A program made the translations under genes and the position numbers. From Vibrio sp. VB16 (GTDB taxonomy: Bacteria; Pseudomonadota; Gammaproteobacteria; Enterobacterales; Vibrionaceae), in assembly GCF_015594925.2 (NCBI RefSeq), contig NZ_CP087590.1:930001-994000 (forward strand): 64,000 nucleotides of DNA, in the 5' to 3' direction. The notes under the pieces were generated by a model. It saw only the letters and a program-made list of their open reading frames with translations. It did no database searches and was not told the origin of the DNA. Shown here piece by piece: positions 1-9,080 of the stretch; positions within the stretch are counted from its first letter, which is position 1, and every line of letters starts with the position of its first letter.

Positions 1-39
1 GCAATATTGTGAGATGTTCGCTTCTAAGTAATTAATTGT

Positions 40-72
40 GGTCCGTTTGTGCATTCATTCGGACCATATTTT
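40..72 (+). terminator. Probable terminator of the gene upstream of clpP
   Basis: The arms TGGTCCG (40-46) and CGGACCA (59-65 approximately) form a hairpin with a loop of about 13 bases, followed by tattttt. No coding sequence could be assigned to bases 1-39. The rest of the interval up to clpP is AT-rich and presumably holds the clpP promoter, but I could not find a convincing heat-shock -35/-10 pair in it. Confidence 0.5.
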
Positions 73-253
73 TACTATTTTATATAAGTATTTTTGCGAG
101 TGACTAAGTTGCATTGTTATCATTCTGTAACAGAAAACATGCGAAAACGTACAATTGTCAATCAATCACTTAAGAATAGTTAATTTATTCTTGTTTATTC
201 TCTAATATTGATTTAGATATTTATATAAAGCGGTAATTTTTTAGGGATATCAA

Positions 254-880
254 ATGAGCTACCAAGAAAAAAATGTAATGTCTCCGATTATTGATGCACT
301 TGTTCCAATGGTTGTTGAGCAAACTTCCCGTGGTGAGCGTTCTTATGACATCTATTCTCGTCTACTTAAAGAAAGAGTGATTTTCCTTACGGGTCAAGTT
401 GAAGACCATATGGCGAATCTCGTTGTGGCTCAGCTATTGTTCCTTGAGTCGGAAAATCCAGACAAAGATATATTTCTATATATCAATTCGCCAGGCGGTA
501 GCGTTACAGCTGGCATGTCTATTTACGACACAATGCAATTCATTAAGCCAAACATCAGTACAGTATGTATGGGGCAAGCATGCTCTATGGGTGCCTTCTT
601 ACTCGCCGGTGGTGCACAAGGTAAGCGTTACTGTTTGCCTAACTCTCGAGTGATGATTCACCAACCACTTGGCGGTTTCCAAGGTCAAGCATCAGACATT
701 CAGATTCACGCACAAGAAATCTTAACGATTAAGCAAAAACTGAATAAGTTACTTGCTGAACATACAGGTCAACCCCTTGAAGTGGTTGAAAATGATACTG
801 ACCGTGACAACTTTATGTCTGCGGATCAGGCGGTTGAATACGGATTAGTGGATGCAGTACTCAATCATCGAGGCGAATAG
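254..880 (+). CDS. clpP: ATP-dependent Clp protease proteolytic subunit ClpP
   Basis: ClpP is the serine peptidase core of the cytoplasmic ClpXP/ClpAP proteases. Fourteen subunits form a barrel that degrades proteins unfolded by ClpX or ClpA. The 208-residue length is normal for proteobacterial ClpP precursors. The catalytic serine is visible in GQACSMGAF (Ser111) and the histidine in MIHQPLGG (His136), with an Asp near 185. The N-terminal 13 or so residues are probably removed by self-processing, as in E. coli. It is followed 99 bases later by clpX in the same direction, the usual pairing. Identification is secure. Confidence 0.98.
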   Translation: MSYQEKNVMSPIIDALVPMVVEQTSRGERSYDIYSRLLKERVIFLTGQVEDHMANLVVAQLLFLESENPDKDIFLYINSPGGSVTAGMSIYDTMQFIKPNISTVCMGQACSMGAFLLAGGAQGKRYCLPNSRVMIHQPLGGFQGQASDIQIHAQEILTIKQKLNKLLAEHTGQPLEVVENDTDRDNFMSADQAVEYGLVDAVLNHRGE

Positions 881-979
881 AACCTAAGCACCTACAAATA
901 GTAGACTTATGTTTTACAAGAAAATCGATGAGATTTGATATACACTCAATCTATAAGGTAAAGGCTAAGAGGTTAGCGA

Positions 980-2263
980 ATGACAGATAAAAGCAAAGAG
1001 AGCAGCGGCGGAAAATTACTGTATTGCTCTTTCTGCGGTAAGAGCCAGCACGAAGTTCGCAAGCTAATTGCAGGTCCTTCGGTTTACGTCTGTGATGAAT
1101 GTGTCGACTTATGTAACGATATCATTCGTGAAGAGATTAAAGATGTTCTGCCGAAGAAAGAGTCAGAAGCACTACCGACTCCGCGCAATATCCGTGAACA
1201 CCTTGACGACTATGTAATTGGTCAAGATTACGCTAAGAAAGTGTTAGCAGTTGCGGTCTATAATCACTACAAACGTTTACGTAATGGCGATACCACAGCA
1301 GAAGGTGTGGAATTGGGTAAAAGTAACATCTTGCTTATTGGCCCAACAGGTAGCGGTAAAACATTGCTAGCAGAGACGCTTGCTCGTTTCCTAGACGTTC
1401 CGTTTACTATGGCTGATGCGACAACACTAACCGAAGCCGGTTATGTTGGTGAAGATGTTGAAAATATCATCCAAAAGCTTCTACAAAAATGTGATTATGA
1501 TGTCGCTAAAGCGGAACGCGGAATCGTTTATATCGATGAGATAGACAAGATTTCTCGTAAAGCTGAGAACCCATCAATTACACGAGATGTTTCGGGTGAA
1601 GGCGTTCAACAAGCACTCTTAAAGCTGGTTGAAGGTACAATTGCATCTGTTCCACCTCAAGGGGGCCGTAAGCACCCACAACAAGAGTTTTTGCAGGTAG
1701 ATACCTCTAAGATTCTGTTTATTTGTGGCGGTGCGTTTTCAGGCCTTGATAAAGTAATCGAACAACGTGTTTCAACGGGTTCGGGTATTGGTTTTGGTGC
1801 TGAAGTTCGTTCAAAAGACGAGACTAAAACAGTCGGTGAATTGTTTAAACAAGTGGAACCCGAAGATCTAGTTAAGTACGGTTTGATTCCAGAATTTATT
1901 GGTCGTTTACCAGTGACTACAACGCTAACTGAGCTTGATGAAGAAGCGTTGATTCAAATATTGTGTGTGCCTAAGAATGCGCTTACTAAGCAATACGCAG
2001 CACTATTTGAGATAGAAAACACTGAACTTGAATTCCGTGAAGATGCACTTAAAGCGATTGCCAAAAAAGCAATGGAACGTAAGACCGGTGCACGTGGTCT
2101 ACGATCTATTCTTGAAAGTGTATTGCTTGAGACAATGTATGAGCTGCCATCGTCTACAGACGTAAGTAAAGTCGTAATAGATGAATCGGTTATTAACGGT
2201 GAATCTGAGCCTTTGCTTATCTATGACGGAAAAGATAATCAAGCGGCTGGTGCTGAGTCATAA
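980..2263 (+). CDS. clpX: ATP-dependent Clp protease ATP-binding subunit ClpX
   Basis: ClpX is the AAA+ unfoldase that recognises tagged or damaged proteins and feeds them to ClpP. The N-terminal C4 zinc-binding domain is seen at Cys16, Cys19, Cys38 and Cys41. The Walker A motif GPTGSGKT lies at 121-128, the substrate-gripping pore loop GYVGED near 154, and Walker B IVYIDEIDK near 185. The length of 427 residues matches the family. It lies just downstream of clpP and ends at a strong terminator before lon, so clpPX is probably one transcript and lon another. Confidence 0.98.
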   Translation: MTDKSKESSGGKLLYCSFCGKSQHEVRKLIAGPSVYVCDECVDLCNDIIREEIKDVLPKKESEALPTPRNIREHLDDYVIGQDYAKKVLAVAVYNHYKRLRNGDTTAEGVELGKSNILLIGPTGSGKTLLAETLARFLDVPFTMADATTLTEAGYVGEDVENIIQKLLQKCDYDVAKAERGIVYIDEIDKISRKAENPSITRDVSGEGVQQALLKLVEGTIASVPPQGGRKHPQQEFLQVDTSKILFICGGAFSGLDKVIEQRVSTGSGIGFGAEVRSKDETKTVGELFKQVEPEDLVKYGLIPEFIGRLPVTTTLTELDEEALIQILCVPKNALTKQYAALFEIENTELEFREDALKAIAKKAMERKTGARGLRSILESVLLETMYELPSSTDVSKVVIDESVINGESEPLLIYDGKDNQAAGAES

Positions 2264-2291
2264 GTACCACGATTTACTTGCATTAAGATTT

Positions 2292-2324
2292 AAAAAGGGA
2301 GATACGTTGTATCTCCCTTTTTTT
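2292..2324 (+). terminator. Rho-independent terminator after clpX
   Basis: A 14-base stem, AAAAAGGGAGATAC paired with GTATCTCCCTTTTT around a three-base loop, is followed by a run of T. It separates clpPX from lon. Confidence 0.9.
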
Positions 2325-2396
2325 ACCTATTATTTATATAAAACGTCATTTTAATCGCCCGAAGCCTTTAAAATGCCTCTTTTTTTTGATCACTTG

Positions 2397-2423
2397 TTGA
2401 ATCCAATCAATTAGACCCCATAT
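2397..2423 (+). promoter_or_regulatory. Sigma-32 (heat-shock) promoter of lon
   Basis: TTGAAT (2397-2402) and CCCCATAT (2416-2423) are separated by 13 bases. This closely matches the RpoH consensus (TTGAAA, 11-16 bases, CCCCATNT). It lies 35 bases upstream of the lon start codon, and lon is a classic heat-shock gene. The motif is seen directly; its use by RpoH is inferred. Confidence 0.75.
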
Positions 2424-2457
2424 ACTTTTCATAAGAAAAACGGATAGAGAGAAAAAT

Positions 2458-4809
2458 ATGAACTTGGAGCGTTCCGAACGTATCGAGATTCCAGTATTAC
2501 CGTTGCGTGATGTTGTGGTATATCCGCATATGGTTATTCCTTTGTTTGTTGGCCGTGAAAAGTCGATCAGCTGCTTAGAATCAGCAATGGATAACAACAA
2601 GCAAGTATTATTGGTAGCACAAAAAGAAGCGGATACCGATGAACCCGTTATCGATGATCTATTCGATATCGGTACTGTTGCAACGATTCTTCAGCTGCTT
2701 AAACTACCTGACGGCACAGTCAAAGTGCTCGTTGAAGGACAGCAGCGAGCTAAAATTCACCAATTTAGAGAAAACGAATTCTTTCTTGCGGATGCTGAGT
2801 ATTTAACGACACCTGAACTTGATGAAAAAGAACAGGAAGTGATAGTACGTAGTGCAATTAATCAGTTTGAAGGTTTTATTAAACTGAACAAAAAAATTCC
2901 ACCAGAAGTGCTGACGTCATTAAATGGAATAGAAGAAGCGACACGCTTAGCCGACACTATTGCCGCACACATGCCGTTAAAGCTGACAGAAAAGCAGCAA
3001 GTTTTAGAAATTATAGATGTCAATGAACGTCTAGAATTTCTAATGGGTCAAATGGAGTCAGAAATCGACCTGCTTCAGGTAGAAAAACGAATTCGTGGCC
3101 GCGTGAAAAAGCAAATGGAGAAATCACAGCGCGAGTACTATCTGAATGAGCAAATGAAGGCGATTCAGAAAGAACTTGGCGACATGGATGATGCTCCGGA
3201 TGAATTTGAAACACTTAAGAAAAAGATTGAAGAAGCCAAGATGCCAACCGAAGCTCGTGAAAAAACCGAGCAAGAGTTGCAAAAACTGAAGATGATGTCT
3301 CCCATGTCGGCAGAAGCGACAGTGGTCAGAAGTTACATTGATTGGATGGTTGGCGTTCCTTGGGCAAAACGATCTAAAGTGAAGAGAAATCTGACTAAAG
3401 CTGAAGAAGTGCTTAATGAAGACCATTATGGTTTAGAGCGCGTAAAAGAACGTATTCTCGAGTATTTGGCGGTTCAAACTAGAATCAACAAGTTAAAAGG
3501 CCCAATCCTTTGTCTTGTGGGGCCTCCGGGTGTTGGTAAGACGTCTCTAGGCCAGTCTATCGCGTCTGCAACGGGTCGTAAATACGTACGTATGGCGCTC
3601 GGTGGGGTTCGTGATGAGGCGGAGATTCGAGGTCATCGCAGAACCTACATTGGTTCTCTGCCGGGTAAGATAATACAGAAAATGTCGAAAGTAGGCGTTA
3701 AGAACCCATTATTCTTGCTTGATGAAATCGACAAAATGTCTTCAGATATGCGTGGTGATCCGTCATCAGCATTGTTGGAAGTATTAGACCCAGAACAAAA
3801 CAACGCCTTTAACGATCATTATTTAGAAGTAGATTATGACCTATCAGACGTGATGTTTGTTGCGACGTCGAATTCGATGGATATACCTGGGCCGCTGTTA
3901 GACCGTATGGAAGTGATCCGTCTTTCTGGCTACACCGAAGACGAAAAACTGAATATCGCTAAGCGTCATCTACTTGAAAAACAGATGAAGCGAAATGGGC
4001 TCAAAACCAACGAAGTGACCATCGAAGATTCTGCGATCGTAGGTATTATCAGATTTTACACTCGCGAGGCTGGTGTTCGTAGTTTAGAAAGAGAAATTTC
4101 GAAGATTTGCCGTAAAGCTGTGAAGAATATCTTACTAGATAGCTCAATAAATCAGGTCGTTGTTGATATAGATAACCTGAAAGATTACTTAGGCGTGCAG
4201 CGTTGCGATTATGGCAAAGCAGACGAAAGTAATCGCATTGGTCAAGTGACCGGTCTTGCATGGACATCAGTCGGTGGTGATCTACTTACTATTGAAACTG
4301 AGGCGATGCCAGGTAAGGGTAAACTCACTCAAACCGGGTCTCTTGGCGAGGTAATGCAAGAATCTATACAAGCCGCGATGACTGTGGTGCGTTCTCGTGC
4401 GAGTAGGTTAGGTATCAACGAAGATTTTTATGAGAAACGTGACGTTCACGTTCACGTACCAGAAGGTGCAACACCTAAAGATGGTCCAAGTGCGGGTATC
4501 GCAATGTGTACTGCGCTCGTTTCTAGTTTAACGGGTAACCCAGTGCGTGCCGAAGTGGCGATGACAGGTGAAATTACACTGCGTGGTGAAGTGCTTCCAA
4601 TTGGTGGGTTAAAGGAAAAACTTCTTGCTGCTCATCGAGGTGGAATTAAAATTGTTCTCATCCCGAAAGACAATGAACGTGATTTAGAAGAGATTCCTGA
4701 CAACGTTATTGCCGATCTAGTCGTTAAGCCAGTGCAGTGGATTGATGAAGTTTTAGCCATTGCATTAGAGAAAGACCCTTCTGGTTTTACGGTTGAGTCC
4801 TCAAAATAG
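2458..4809 (+). CDS. lon: ATP-dependent protease La (Lon)
   Basis: Lon is a single-chain cytoplasmic AAA+ protease that removes misfolded proteins and short-lived regulators. The 783 residues show an N-terminal LON substrate-binding domain (about 1-200), a coiled-coil linker, the Walker A motif GPPGVGKT near 357, and a C-terminal S16 peptidase domain. The catalytic Ser lies in PKDGPSAGIAM (near 679) and the catalytic Lys in the GGLKEKLLAA segment (near 722). Both match E. coli Lon spacing. A sigma-32-type promoter lies directly upstream and a strong terminator directly downstream, so the gene is probably a single-gene heat-shock unit. Confidence 0.98.
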   Translation: MNLERSERIEIPVLPLRDVVVYPHMVIPLFVGREKSISCLESAMDNNKQVLLVAQKEADTDEPVIDDLFDIGTVATILQLLKLPDGTVKVLVEGQQRAKIHQFRENEFFLADAEYLTTPELDEKEQEVIVRSAINQFEGFIKLNKKIPPEVLTSLNGIEEATRLADTIAAHMPLKLTEKQQVLEIIDVNERLEFLMGQMESEIDLLQVEKRIRGRVKKQMEKSQREYYLNEQMKAIQKELGDMDDAPDEFETLKKKIEEAKMPTEAREKTEQELQKLKMMSPMSAEATVVRSYIDWMVGVPWAKRSKVKRNLTKAEEVLNEDHYGLERVKERILEYLAVQTRINKLKGPILCLVGPPGVGKTSLGQSIASATGRKYVRMALGGVRDEAEIRGHRRTYIGSLPGKIIQKMSKVGVKNPLFLLDEIDKMSSDMRGDPSSALLEVLDPEQNNAFNDHYLEVDYDLSDVMFVATSNSMDIPGPLLDRMEVIRLSGYTEDEKLNIAKRHLLEKQMKRNGLKTNEVTIEDSAIVGIIRFYTREAGVRSLEREISKICRKAVKNILLDSSINQVVVDIDNLKDYLGVQRCDYGKADESNRIGQVTGLAWTSVGGDLLTIETEAMPGKGKLTQTGSLGEVMQESIQAAMTVVRSRASRLGINEDFYEKRDVHVHVPEGATPKDGPSAGIAMCTALVSSLTGNPVRAEVAMTGEITLRGEVLPIGGLKEKLLAAHRGGIKIVLIPKDNERDLEEIPDNVIADLVVKPVQWIDEVLAIALEKDPSGFTVESSK

Positions 4810-4838
4810 TGACGTGTAGCAAAAATAAGTAAAGAATT

Positions 4839-4878
4839 ACGCTGACAAGGTATAAAAATACTTGTCAGCGTTTTTTTT
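4839..4878 (+). terminator. Rho-independent terminator after lon
   Basis: The 11-base arms ACGCTGACAAG and CTTGTCAGCGT enclose an 11-base AT-rich loop and run into eight T residues. Confidence 0.92.
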
Positions 4879-5011
4879 GGAGGCTAACGTTACAACCTGT
4901 GACTCTAAGCTATATTCCTAAAGGCTTAGAGATAAAATTTAAAATAGTCAAATGGAACGAATGTTACCTAACTAAAAATATAACTGGTAACGCATTAAGG
5001 GGAACAAAAAA

Positions 5012-5284
5012 GTGAACAAAACTCAATTAGTAGAAAAAATCGCAGAAAATGCAGATATTTCAAAAGCGTCAGCTGGCCGTGCATTAGATGCAGTAATTGA
5101 AGCAGTAACAGAAACACTTAAAGCTGATGAGCAAGTTGCTCTAGTTGGCTTTGGTACTTTTAGCGTTCGTACACGTGCTGCTCGCACTGGTCGTAACCCT
5201 AAAACTGGTGAAGAGATTCAAATTGCAGAAGCTAAAGTACCCGCTTTTAAAGCAGGTAAAGCTCTTAAAGAAGCTTGTAACTAA
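5012..5284 (+). CDS. hupB: DNA-binding protein HU-beta
   Basis: HU is a small basic nucleoid protein that bends DNA without sequence specificity. This 90-residue protein shows the full family pattern: the N-terminal helices, then the beta arm around GRNPKTGEEIQIAEAKVPAFKAGKALK. The start is a GTG at 5012 with the strong Shine-Dalgarno AAGGGGAAC about nine bases upstream. The gene sits between lon and ppiD, its usual enterobacterial and vibrio location. Upstream are two inverted repeats (CTCTAAGC/GCTTAGAG at 4903-4931 and GTTACC/GGTAAC at 4963-4991), possible regulator sites of unknown identity. Confidence 0.97.
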   Translation: MNKTQLVEKIAENADISKASAGRALDAVIEAVTETLKADEQVALVGFGTFSVRTRAARTGRNPKTGEEIQIAEAKVPAFKAGKALKEACN

Positions 5285-5323
5285 AAACGATTCGTTACTC
5301 TTTTCTATACAAGACTCTTAAAT

Positions 5324-5356
5324 ATGCGCATCTCAACACTGGTGCGCATTTCTTTT
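5324..5356 (+). terminator. Terminator after hupB
   Basis: ATGCGCA and TGCGCAT arms, extendable by two weaker pairs, are followed by ttcttttt. Confidence 0.7.
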
Positions 5357-5436
5357 TCTGATATCATCGAACATCTCAATTTTCATACTGGGCACAGGTA
5401 ATATTTCCTGCTCAATCTGCGGAGTAAAATAAGATT

Positions 5437-7302
5437 ATGATGGAGCGATTACGCGAAGGCGTAAACAGTATCGCGGTTAAGATTATTCTTGGTCTAATTA
5501 TCCTTTCTTTTGTATTTGCAGGTGTAGGTAGCTACATCGTAGGTGGTGGCAACAATGCTGCTGCTAAAGTGAATAATACAGAGATTGGTCGTGGTGCGTT
5601 TGAACAAGCCTACACAAGTGAACGTAACCGTATGCAATCACAAATGGGTGATTACTTTGCTAGCTTATTAGCTGACCCAACTTACGTTCAGTCTTTCCGT
5701 AAATCAATTCTCGATCGCATGGTAAATGAGTTGCTTTTAGAACAGTATGCCGACTCTTTAGGTTTGCGTATTAGTGATAAGCAGATTCGCCAGCAGATAA
5801 TTGATATGCCGGAATTCCAAAATGACGGTCAATTTGATCAAGAGGTGTACGCTGCTACGCTTCGCCGTGCTGGTTACGACGCAGATAGCTTTGCTGAGTA
5901 CTTGCGCAGAGACCTAACGCGTCAACAGGTTTTGTTTGCCCTACAAGGCAGCGAGTTTTCACTTGAAAGTGAAGTCGCTACTCAGAGCCAATTATTAACT
6001 CAAACCCGAGATATTCGTTCGATTCTATTAAGTATCGAAGAATACGCTAAGGATGTTGAGTTTACGGATGAAGAGCTGCAAACGTATTACAACGAAAATT
6101 CACGCAACTACACTCGCCCAGAGCAAGTCAAAGTTGCCTACATTGAGTTGTCTGCACAAGAGCTTCAATCTCAGGTGACAGTAACTGATGAACAAGCTCA
6201 AACTTACTATCAAGACAACGTAGATAAGTATTCCACTATCGAACAGCGTCAACTTAGCCATATTTTGGTTCAAGGTGATGACGAGGCAAAAGCTCAGGCT
6301 ATTCTTGATGAACTGAATGCGGGTGCTGATTTTGTTGAGTTAGCCAAAACCAAATCTGAAGATATTGGTAGTTCAGAAGAGGGTGGTTCACTCGGTTGGA
6401 TAGAAAAAGATGTGATGGATCCCGATTTTGAAACCGCCGCGTTTGCTCTACAAAATGTAGGTGACACAACAGGGTTAGTTAAATCGGCATTTGGCTATCA
6501 TATTATCAAACTGGATGCTCTGAAAAGTGCAGAAGCCACACCATTTGCTGATGTTGAAGCCGAGATAAAAGTCGAAATTGCTGGGCAAGAAGCAGTAGAA
6601 CGTTTCTATGCAATGCAAACCGAACTAGAGAAAGTTGCGTTTGAGTACCCTGATTCTTTAGACGATTCTGCTCAAGTGGTCAATCAACCAATCAAAACCA
6701 CAGATTTTATTTCACGTGTCGATGCGCCAGAAATTCTGCTTACTCCTGCGGTAATGCAAGCAATTCTTAGTGCTGATGTGAAAGACGACGGACTTAATTC
6801 AGAAGTTATCGAAGTCGCACCAGAGCATGTGATTGTGGTTCGTGTAGAAGATACTCGAGACGAAACGGTGTTGCCATTTGATGAAGTGAAAGCTCAAGTC
6901 GAATCAGAGTTAGAACTCGTTAAAGGTGAACAAAAAGCGTTAGACGTTGCTAATTCGGTTATGCAAGCGTTGAAAGCAGGTGATGAGTCTGTCGTTAGTT
7001 CAAATGGCCTGGAGTTTGGTGACATTGAGACAATCGACCGTCGTTCACCACTTGCACAAACGGTGTTTGCATTAACCAAGCCGGAAGATGGCAATAAGAC
7101 TTACGCTCAAACGACTGATTTGGAACGAAATATTGTTATTGTTGAACTAAGTCAAGTCAACGTAAACCAAGACGATAGTTTCAATACTCAGATTGCGGCT
7201 CAGTTAGTTCGCACTGGTTCTCAGCAAGATCTCGCCGCAGTTGTGAGTACGCTGCGTGAAGAGGCTGATATTGAGTACTACGTGGTGGATTCTCAACCGT
7301 AG
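5437..7302 (+). CDS. ppiD: Periplasmic folding chaperone PpiD (parvulin family)
   Basis: PpiD is an inner-membrane-anchored chaperone located near the SecYEG exit, where it helps newly exported proteins fold. The 621 residues begin with a short cytoplasmic tail and one membrane helix (about 16-36, IILGLIILSFVFAGVGSYIV). A SurA-N-like chaperone region follows, and then a central parvulin-type domain at about 265-360, with signatures RQLSHILVQ, GGSLGWIEKDVMDPDFE and FGYHIIKLD. The parvulin domain of PpiD is usually inactive as an isomerase. Two adjacent ATG codons (5437, 5440) could serve as start. The gene is monocistronic, with a terminator right after it. Confidence 0.95.
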   Translation: MMERLREGVNSIAVKIILGLIILSFVFAGVGSYIVGGGNNAAAKVNNTEIGRGAFEQAYTSERNRMQSQMGDYFASLLADPTYVQSFRKSILDRMVNELLLEQYADSLGLRISDKQIRQQIIDMPEFQNDGQFDQEVYAATLRRAGYDADSFAEYLRRDLTRQQVLFALQGSEFSLESEVATQSQLLTQTRDIRSILLSIEEYAKDVEFTDEELQTYYNENSRNYTRPEQVKVAYIELSAQELQSQVTVTDEQAQTYYQDNVDKYSTIEQRQLSHILVQGDDEAKAQAILDELNAGADFVELAKTKSEDIGSSEEGGSLGWIEKDVMDPDFETAAFALQNVGDTTGLVKSAFGYHIIKLDALKSAEATPFADVEAEIKVEIAGQEAVERFYAMQTELEKVAFEYPDSLDDSAQVVNQPIKTTDFISRVDAPEILLTPAVMQAILSADVKDDGLNSEVIEVAPEHVIVVRVEDTRDETVLPFDEVKAQVESELELVKGEQKALDVANSVMQALKAGDESVVSSNGLEFGDIETIDRRSPLAQTVFALTKPEDGNKTYAQTTDLERNIVIVELSQVNVNQDDSFNTQIAAQLVRTGSQQDLAAVVSTLREEADIEYYVVDSQP

Positions 7303-7326
7303 TTAAATGTATTGAAATGATACAAA

Positions 7327-7350
7327 AACAGGCCGCTTTTGCGGCCTGTT
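7327..7350 (+). terminator. Terminator after ppiD
   Basis: A ten-base perfect stem AACAGGCCGC/GCGGCCTGTT with a TTTT loop is followed by the weak T-rich tail ctatttct. Confidence 0.8.
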
Positions 7351-7432
7351 CTATTTCTAGTTCAAAGTTAAAGACAATATACTCCGCATCTCTAATCATA
7401 TGGATTCCTAACTAACCTCAAAAGGAAATCCT

Positions 7433-7789
7433 ATGAATTCATTTACTGTTTTTATCCTAGGGACTTTAACGGCTTTATATTCGTATACGGCACTTGCTGC
7501 TCCTACATCAGAACGTGACATTAAACCATCGGTTAATTCAGCAATGACAGAGCATGTATTACCTGTGGCAGCCGATAAATACGAAGGTATCGAAATAACG
7601 GTCAACATCAATACTGGCACCATTGAAGAGCTGTCTACACTTTTACTCGGAATTGGAGAAAAAAAAGCACAGCTGATTATTGATTACCGGGATGAGCATG
7701 GACCATTTCTATCGGCGGAAGATTTGATGCAAGTGAAAGGGATTGGACCTTCTACGATAGAGAAAAACAGCAAGAGAATAAGGTTGTAG
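7433..7789 (+). CDS. comEA: ComEA-family helix-hairpin-helix DNA-binding protein
   Basis: ComEA proteins sit in the periplasm and pull transforming DNA inward during natural competence. The 118-residue product has a signal peptide (MNSFTVFILGTLTALYSYTALA). After a spacer it carries a tandem helix-hairpin-helix domain at about 58-118, with VNINTGTIEELSTLLLGIG and the second hairpin VKGIGPSTIEKN. Asn-Ile-Asn-Thr in place of the commoner Asn-Ile-Asn-Thr-Ala-Ser is a small variation. The Shine-Dalgarno AAAGGAAA precedes the start. The position directly after ppiD is where vibrios keep their competence comEA. A palindrome at 7801-7826 may act as its terminator. Confidence 0.88.
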   Translation: MNSFTVFILGTLTALYSYTALAAPTSERDIKPSVNSAMTEHVLPVAADKYEGIEITVNINTGTIEELSTLLLGIGEKKAQLIIDYRDEHGPFLSAEDLMQVKGIGPSTIEKNSKRIRL

Positions 7790-7800
7790 CGGTCAGAAAT

Positions 7801-7826
7801 ACGCCATCTATTTAGATAGGTGGCGT
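7801..7826 (+). terminator. Hairpin after comEA
   Basis: Eleven paired bases (ACGCCATCTAT with ATAGGTGGCGT, one G-T pair) surround a TTAG-type loop. No T run follows, so this may be a transcript-end stabiliser rather than a classical terminator. Confidence 0.5.
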
Positions 7827-7879
7827 CGACGGTTAAAGACATTCTTGTTCGCTGCATCCAACACATTTCGCGTGATCAG

Positions 7880-8440
7880 TTATGTTGTTGAATGGGTATT
7901 AAACCTAAGCAATACGTAAAGCATAACAGCTAGAGATAAGCCGGTTACACCACCTATCAAATGTGCCTCAATGGCAACCTCCGCTGAGATTAACTTGGCA
8001 GTGCTTATTGACGCGCCGTAGAGCTGCTCATGAACGATCTTTATAATTAAACCAATAACGAGTAACCAACTGGATTTTCGGCCATATAGTGCTTCTGAGA
8101 GCGCGTAAAAGGCGAATAAACCGTGTAATACGCCAGATAGACCCGCGTAAGAGTGTAAAGTCGAAAAAAGTAAGCCTAACCCGACAGAAGTTGATAAAAA
8201 TAGAAGTGCACCAAGTAAACTTTTAGCGGAGGGTTTAAACAGATAAGCAATCACCCACATCGCCGCTATATTCATAGAGAAGTGTATGGTGTTGGTGTGA
8301 GTGAAGTTTCCTGATAGGATCCGCCACCACTGCCCGTTCTGAATCAATTCGTGATGCCATACGACGAGATTCTGCAAGTAAGGCAACTGAAATAGAGCAC
8401 TTATAACGGTAACCAAAATAAGAAAGTAGGATAATTTCAA
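7880..8440 (-). CDS. rrtA: Rhombosortase (rhomboid-family membrane protease)
   Basis: Rhombosortases are intramembrane serine proteases that process GlyGly-CTERM proteins, such as secreted proteases of vibrios, during export to the cell surface. This 186-residue protein has about six membrane segments. The catalytic serine lies in GLSGVLHG (Ser102) and the catalytic histidine in EAHLIGG (His160). No GlyGly-CTERM substrate is visible in this window. The only plausible start is TTG at 8440, with a weak GAGA upstream. Its start codon lies three bases from that of the opposite gene, so each promoter must lie within or across the neighbouring coding region. Confidence 0.85.
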   Translation of the reverse strand: MKLSYFLILVTVISALFQLPYLQNLVVWHHELIQNGQWWRILSGNFTHTNTIHFSMNIAAMWVIAYLFKPSAKSLLGALLFLSTSVGLGLLFSTLHSYAGLSGVLHGLFAFYALSEALYGRKSSWLLVIGLIIKIVHEQLYGASISTAKLISAEVAIEAHLIGGVTGLSLAVMLYVLLRFNTHSTT

Positions 8441-8443
8441 TCA

Positions 8444-9073
8444 ATGTCTCGATATTGCTTAAAATGTGGTAAAGCGAAAAAGGCTTGTATCTGTTCTTGG
8501 ATTAAAACCATAAACACGAATATTGAGCTTATCATCCTTCAACACCCTACTGAAGTTAATCGGGCAAAAGGCACGGCAAAAATTTTGAGCCTGTCGCTTG
8601 TCAATAGCCATTGTTTTGTCGGAGAAGACTTTTCACAACATAATGAGCTAAACAACCTGTTAACGGAAAATCAGGTCAGCACGTTTGTGCTTTTTCCTTC
8701 TGAACGTTCAGAAATAATATCGCCAAAGCTGACTGAAAATAGGCGCTTGGACAATAAGATCAGAATTATTCTGTTGGACGGCACGTGGAAAAAGGCATTT
8801 AAGATCTACCAACTTTCGGAAAACCTACACGCGCTACCTTGTCTACGCTTGCCGCAAAACATGAACGGTAACTATAAAATTAGAAAAGCACCGAAGAAAA
8901 ACAGTCTCTCTACCGTCGAAGCTGGATATCAAGCGCTTAAAATTCTACAACCAGAGCACAATTTTGAACCGTTGATCGTTGCCTTTAATGCTATGGTCGA
9001 GTTCTATATTCAACAGCTTCCAGAAGGGGTCTATCAGCAAAACTATACCTGTGATGATTCGTCACCTTCTTAG
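8444..9073 (+). CDS. tapT: DTW-domain tRNA-uridine aminocarboxypropyltransferase (TapT/YfiP type)
   Basis: Members of this family attach a 3-amino-3-carboxypropyl group from S-adenosylmethionine to uridine (acp3U) in the tRNA variable loop. The 209 residues show the N-terminal zinc-type cysteines CLKCGKAKKACIC (Cys5, 8, 15, 17), an ILQHPTEV segment, and the DTW-type motif as DGTW at 112-115. The family signature is D-x-T-W, so it is preserved. The Shine-Dalgarno is distant (AGGA about 13 bases upstream of ATG). It is divergent from rrtA and convergent with the dGTPase gene, eight bases from its stop. Confidence 0.82.
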   Translation: MSRYCLKCGKAKKACICSWIKTINTNIELIILQHPTEVNRAKGTAKILSLSLVNSHCFVGEDFSQHNELNNLLTENQVSTFVLFPSERSEIISPKLTENRRLDNKIRIILLDGTWKKAFKIYQLSENLHALPCLRLPQNMNGNYKIRKAPKKNSLSTVEAGYQALKILQPEHNFEPLIVAFNAMVEFYIQQLPEGVYQQNYTCDDSSPS

Positions 9074-9080
9074 TCCTCAA

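Noticed and set aside
1..39. 3' end of trigger factor gene (tig) before clpP
   Set aside because: tig is expected upstream of clpP, but none of the three plus-strand frames reads as a recognisable Tig C-terminus, so I cannot support a partial gene.
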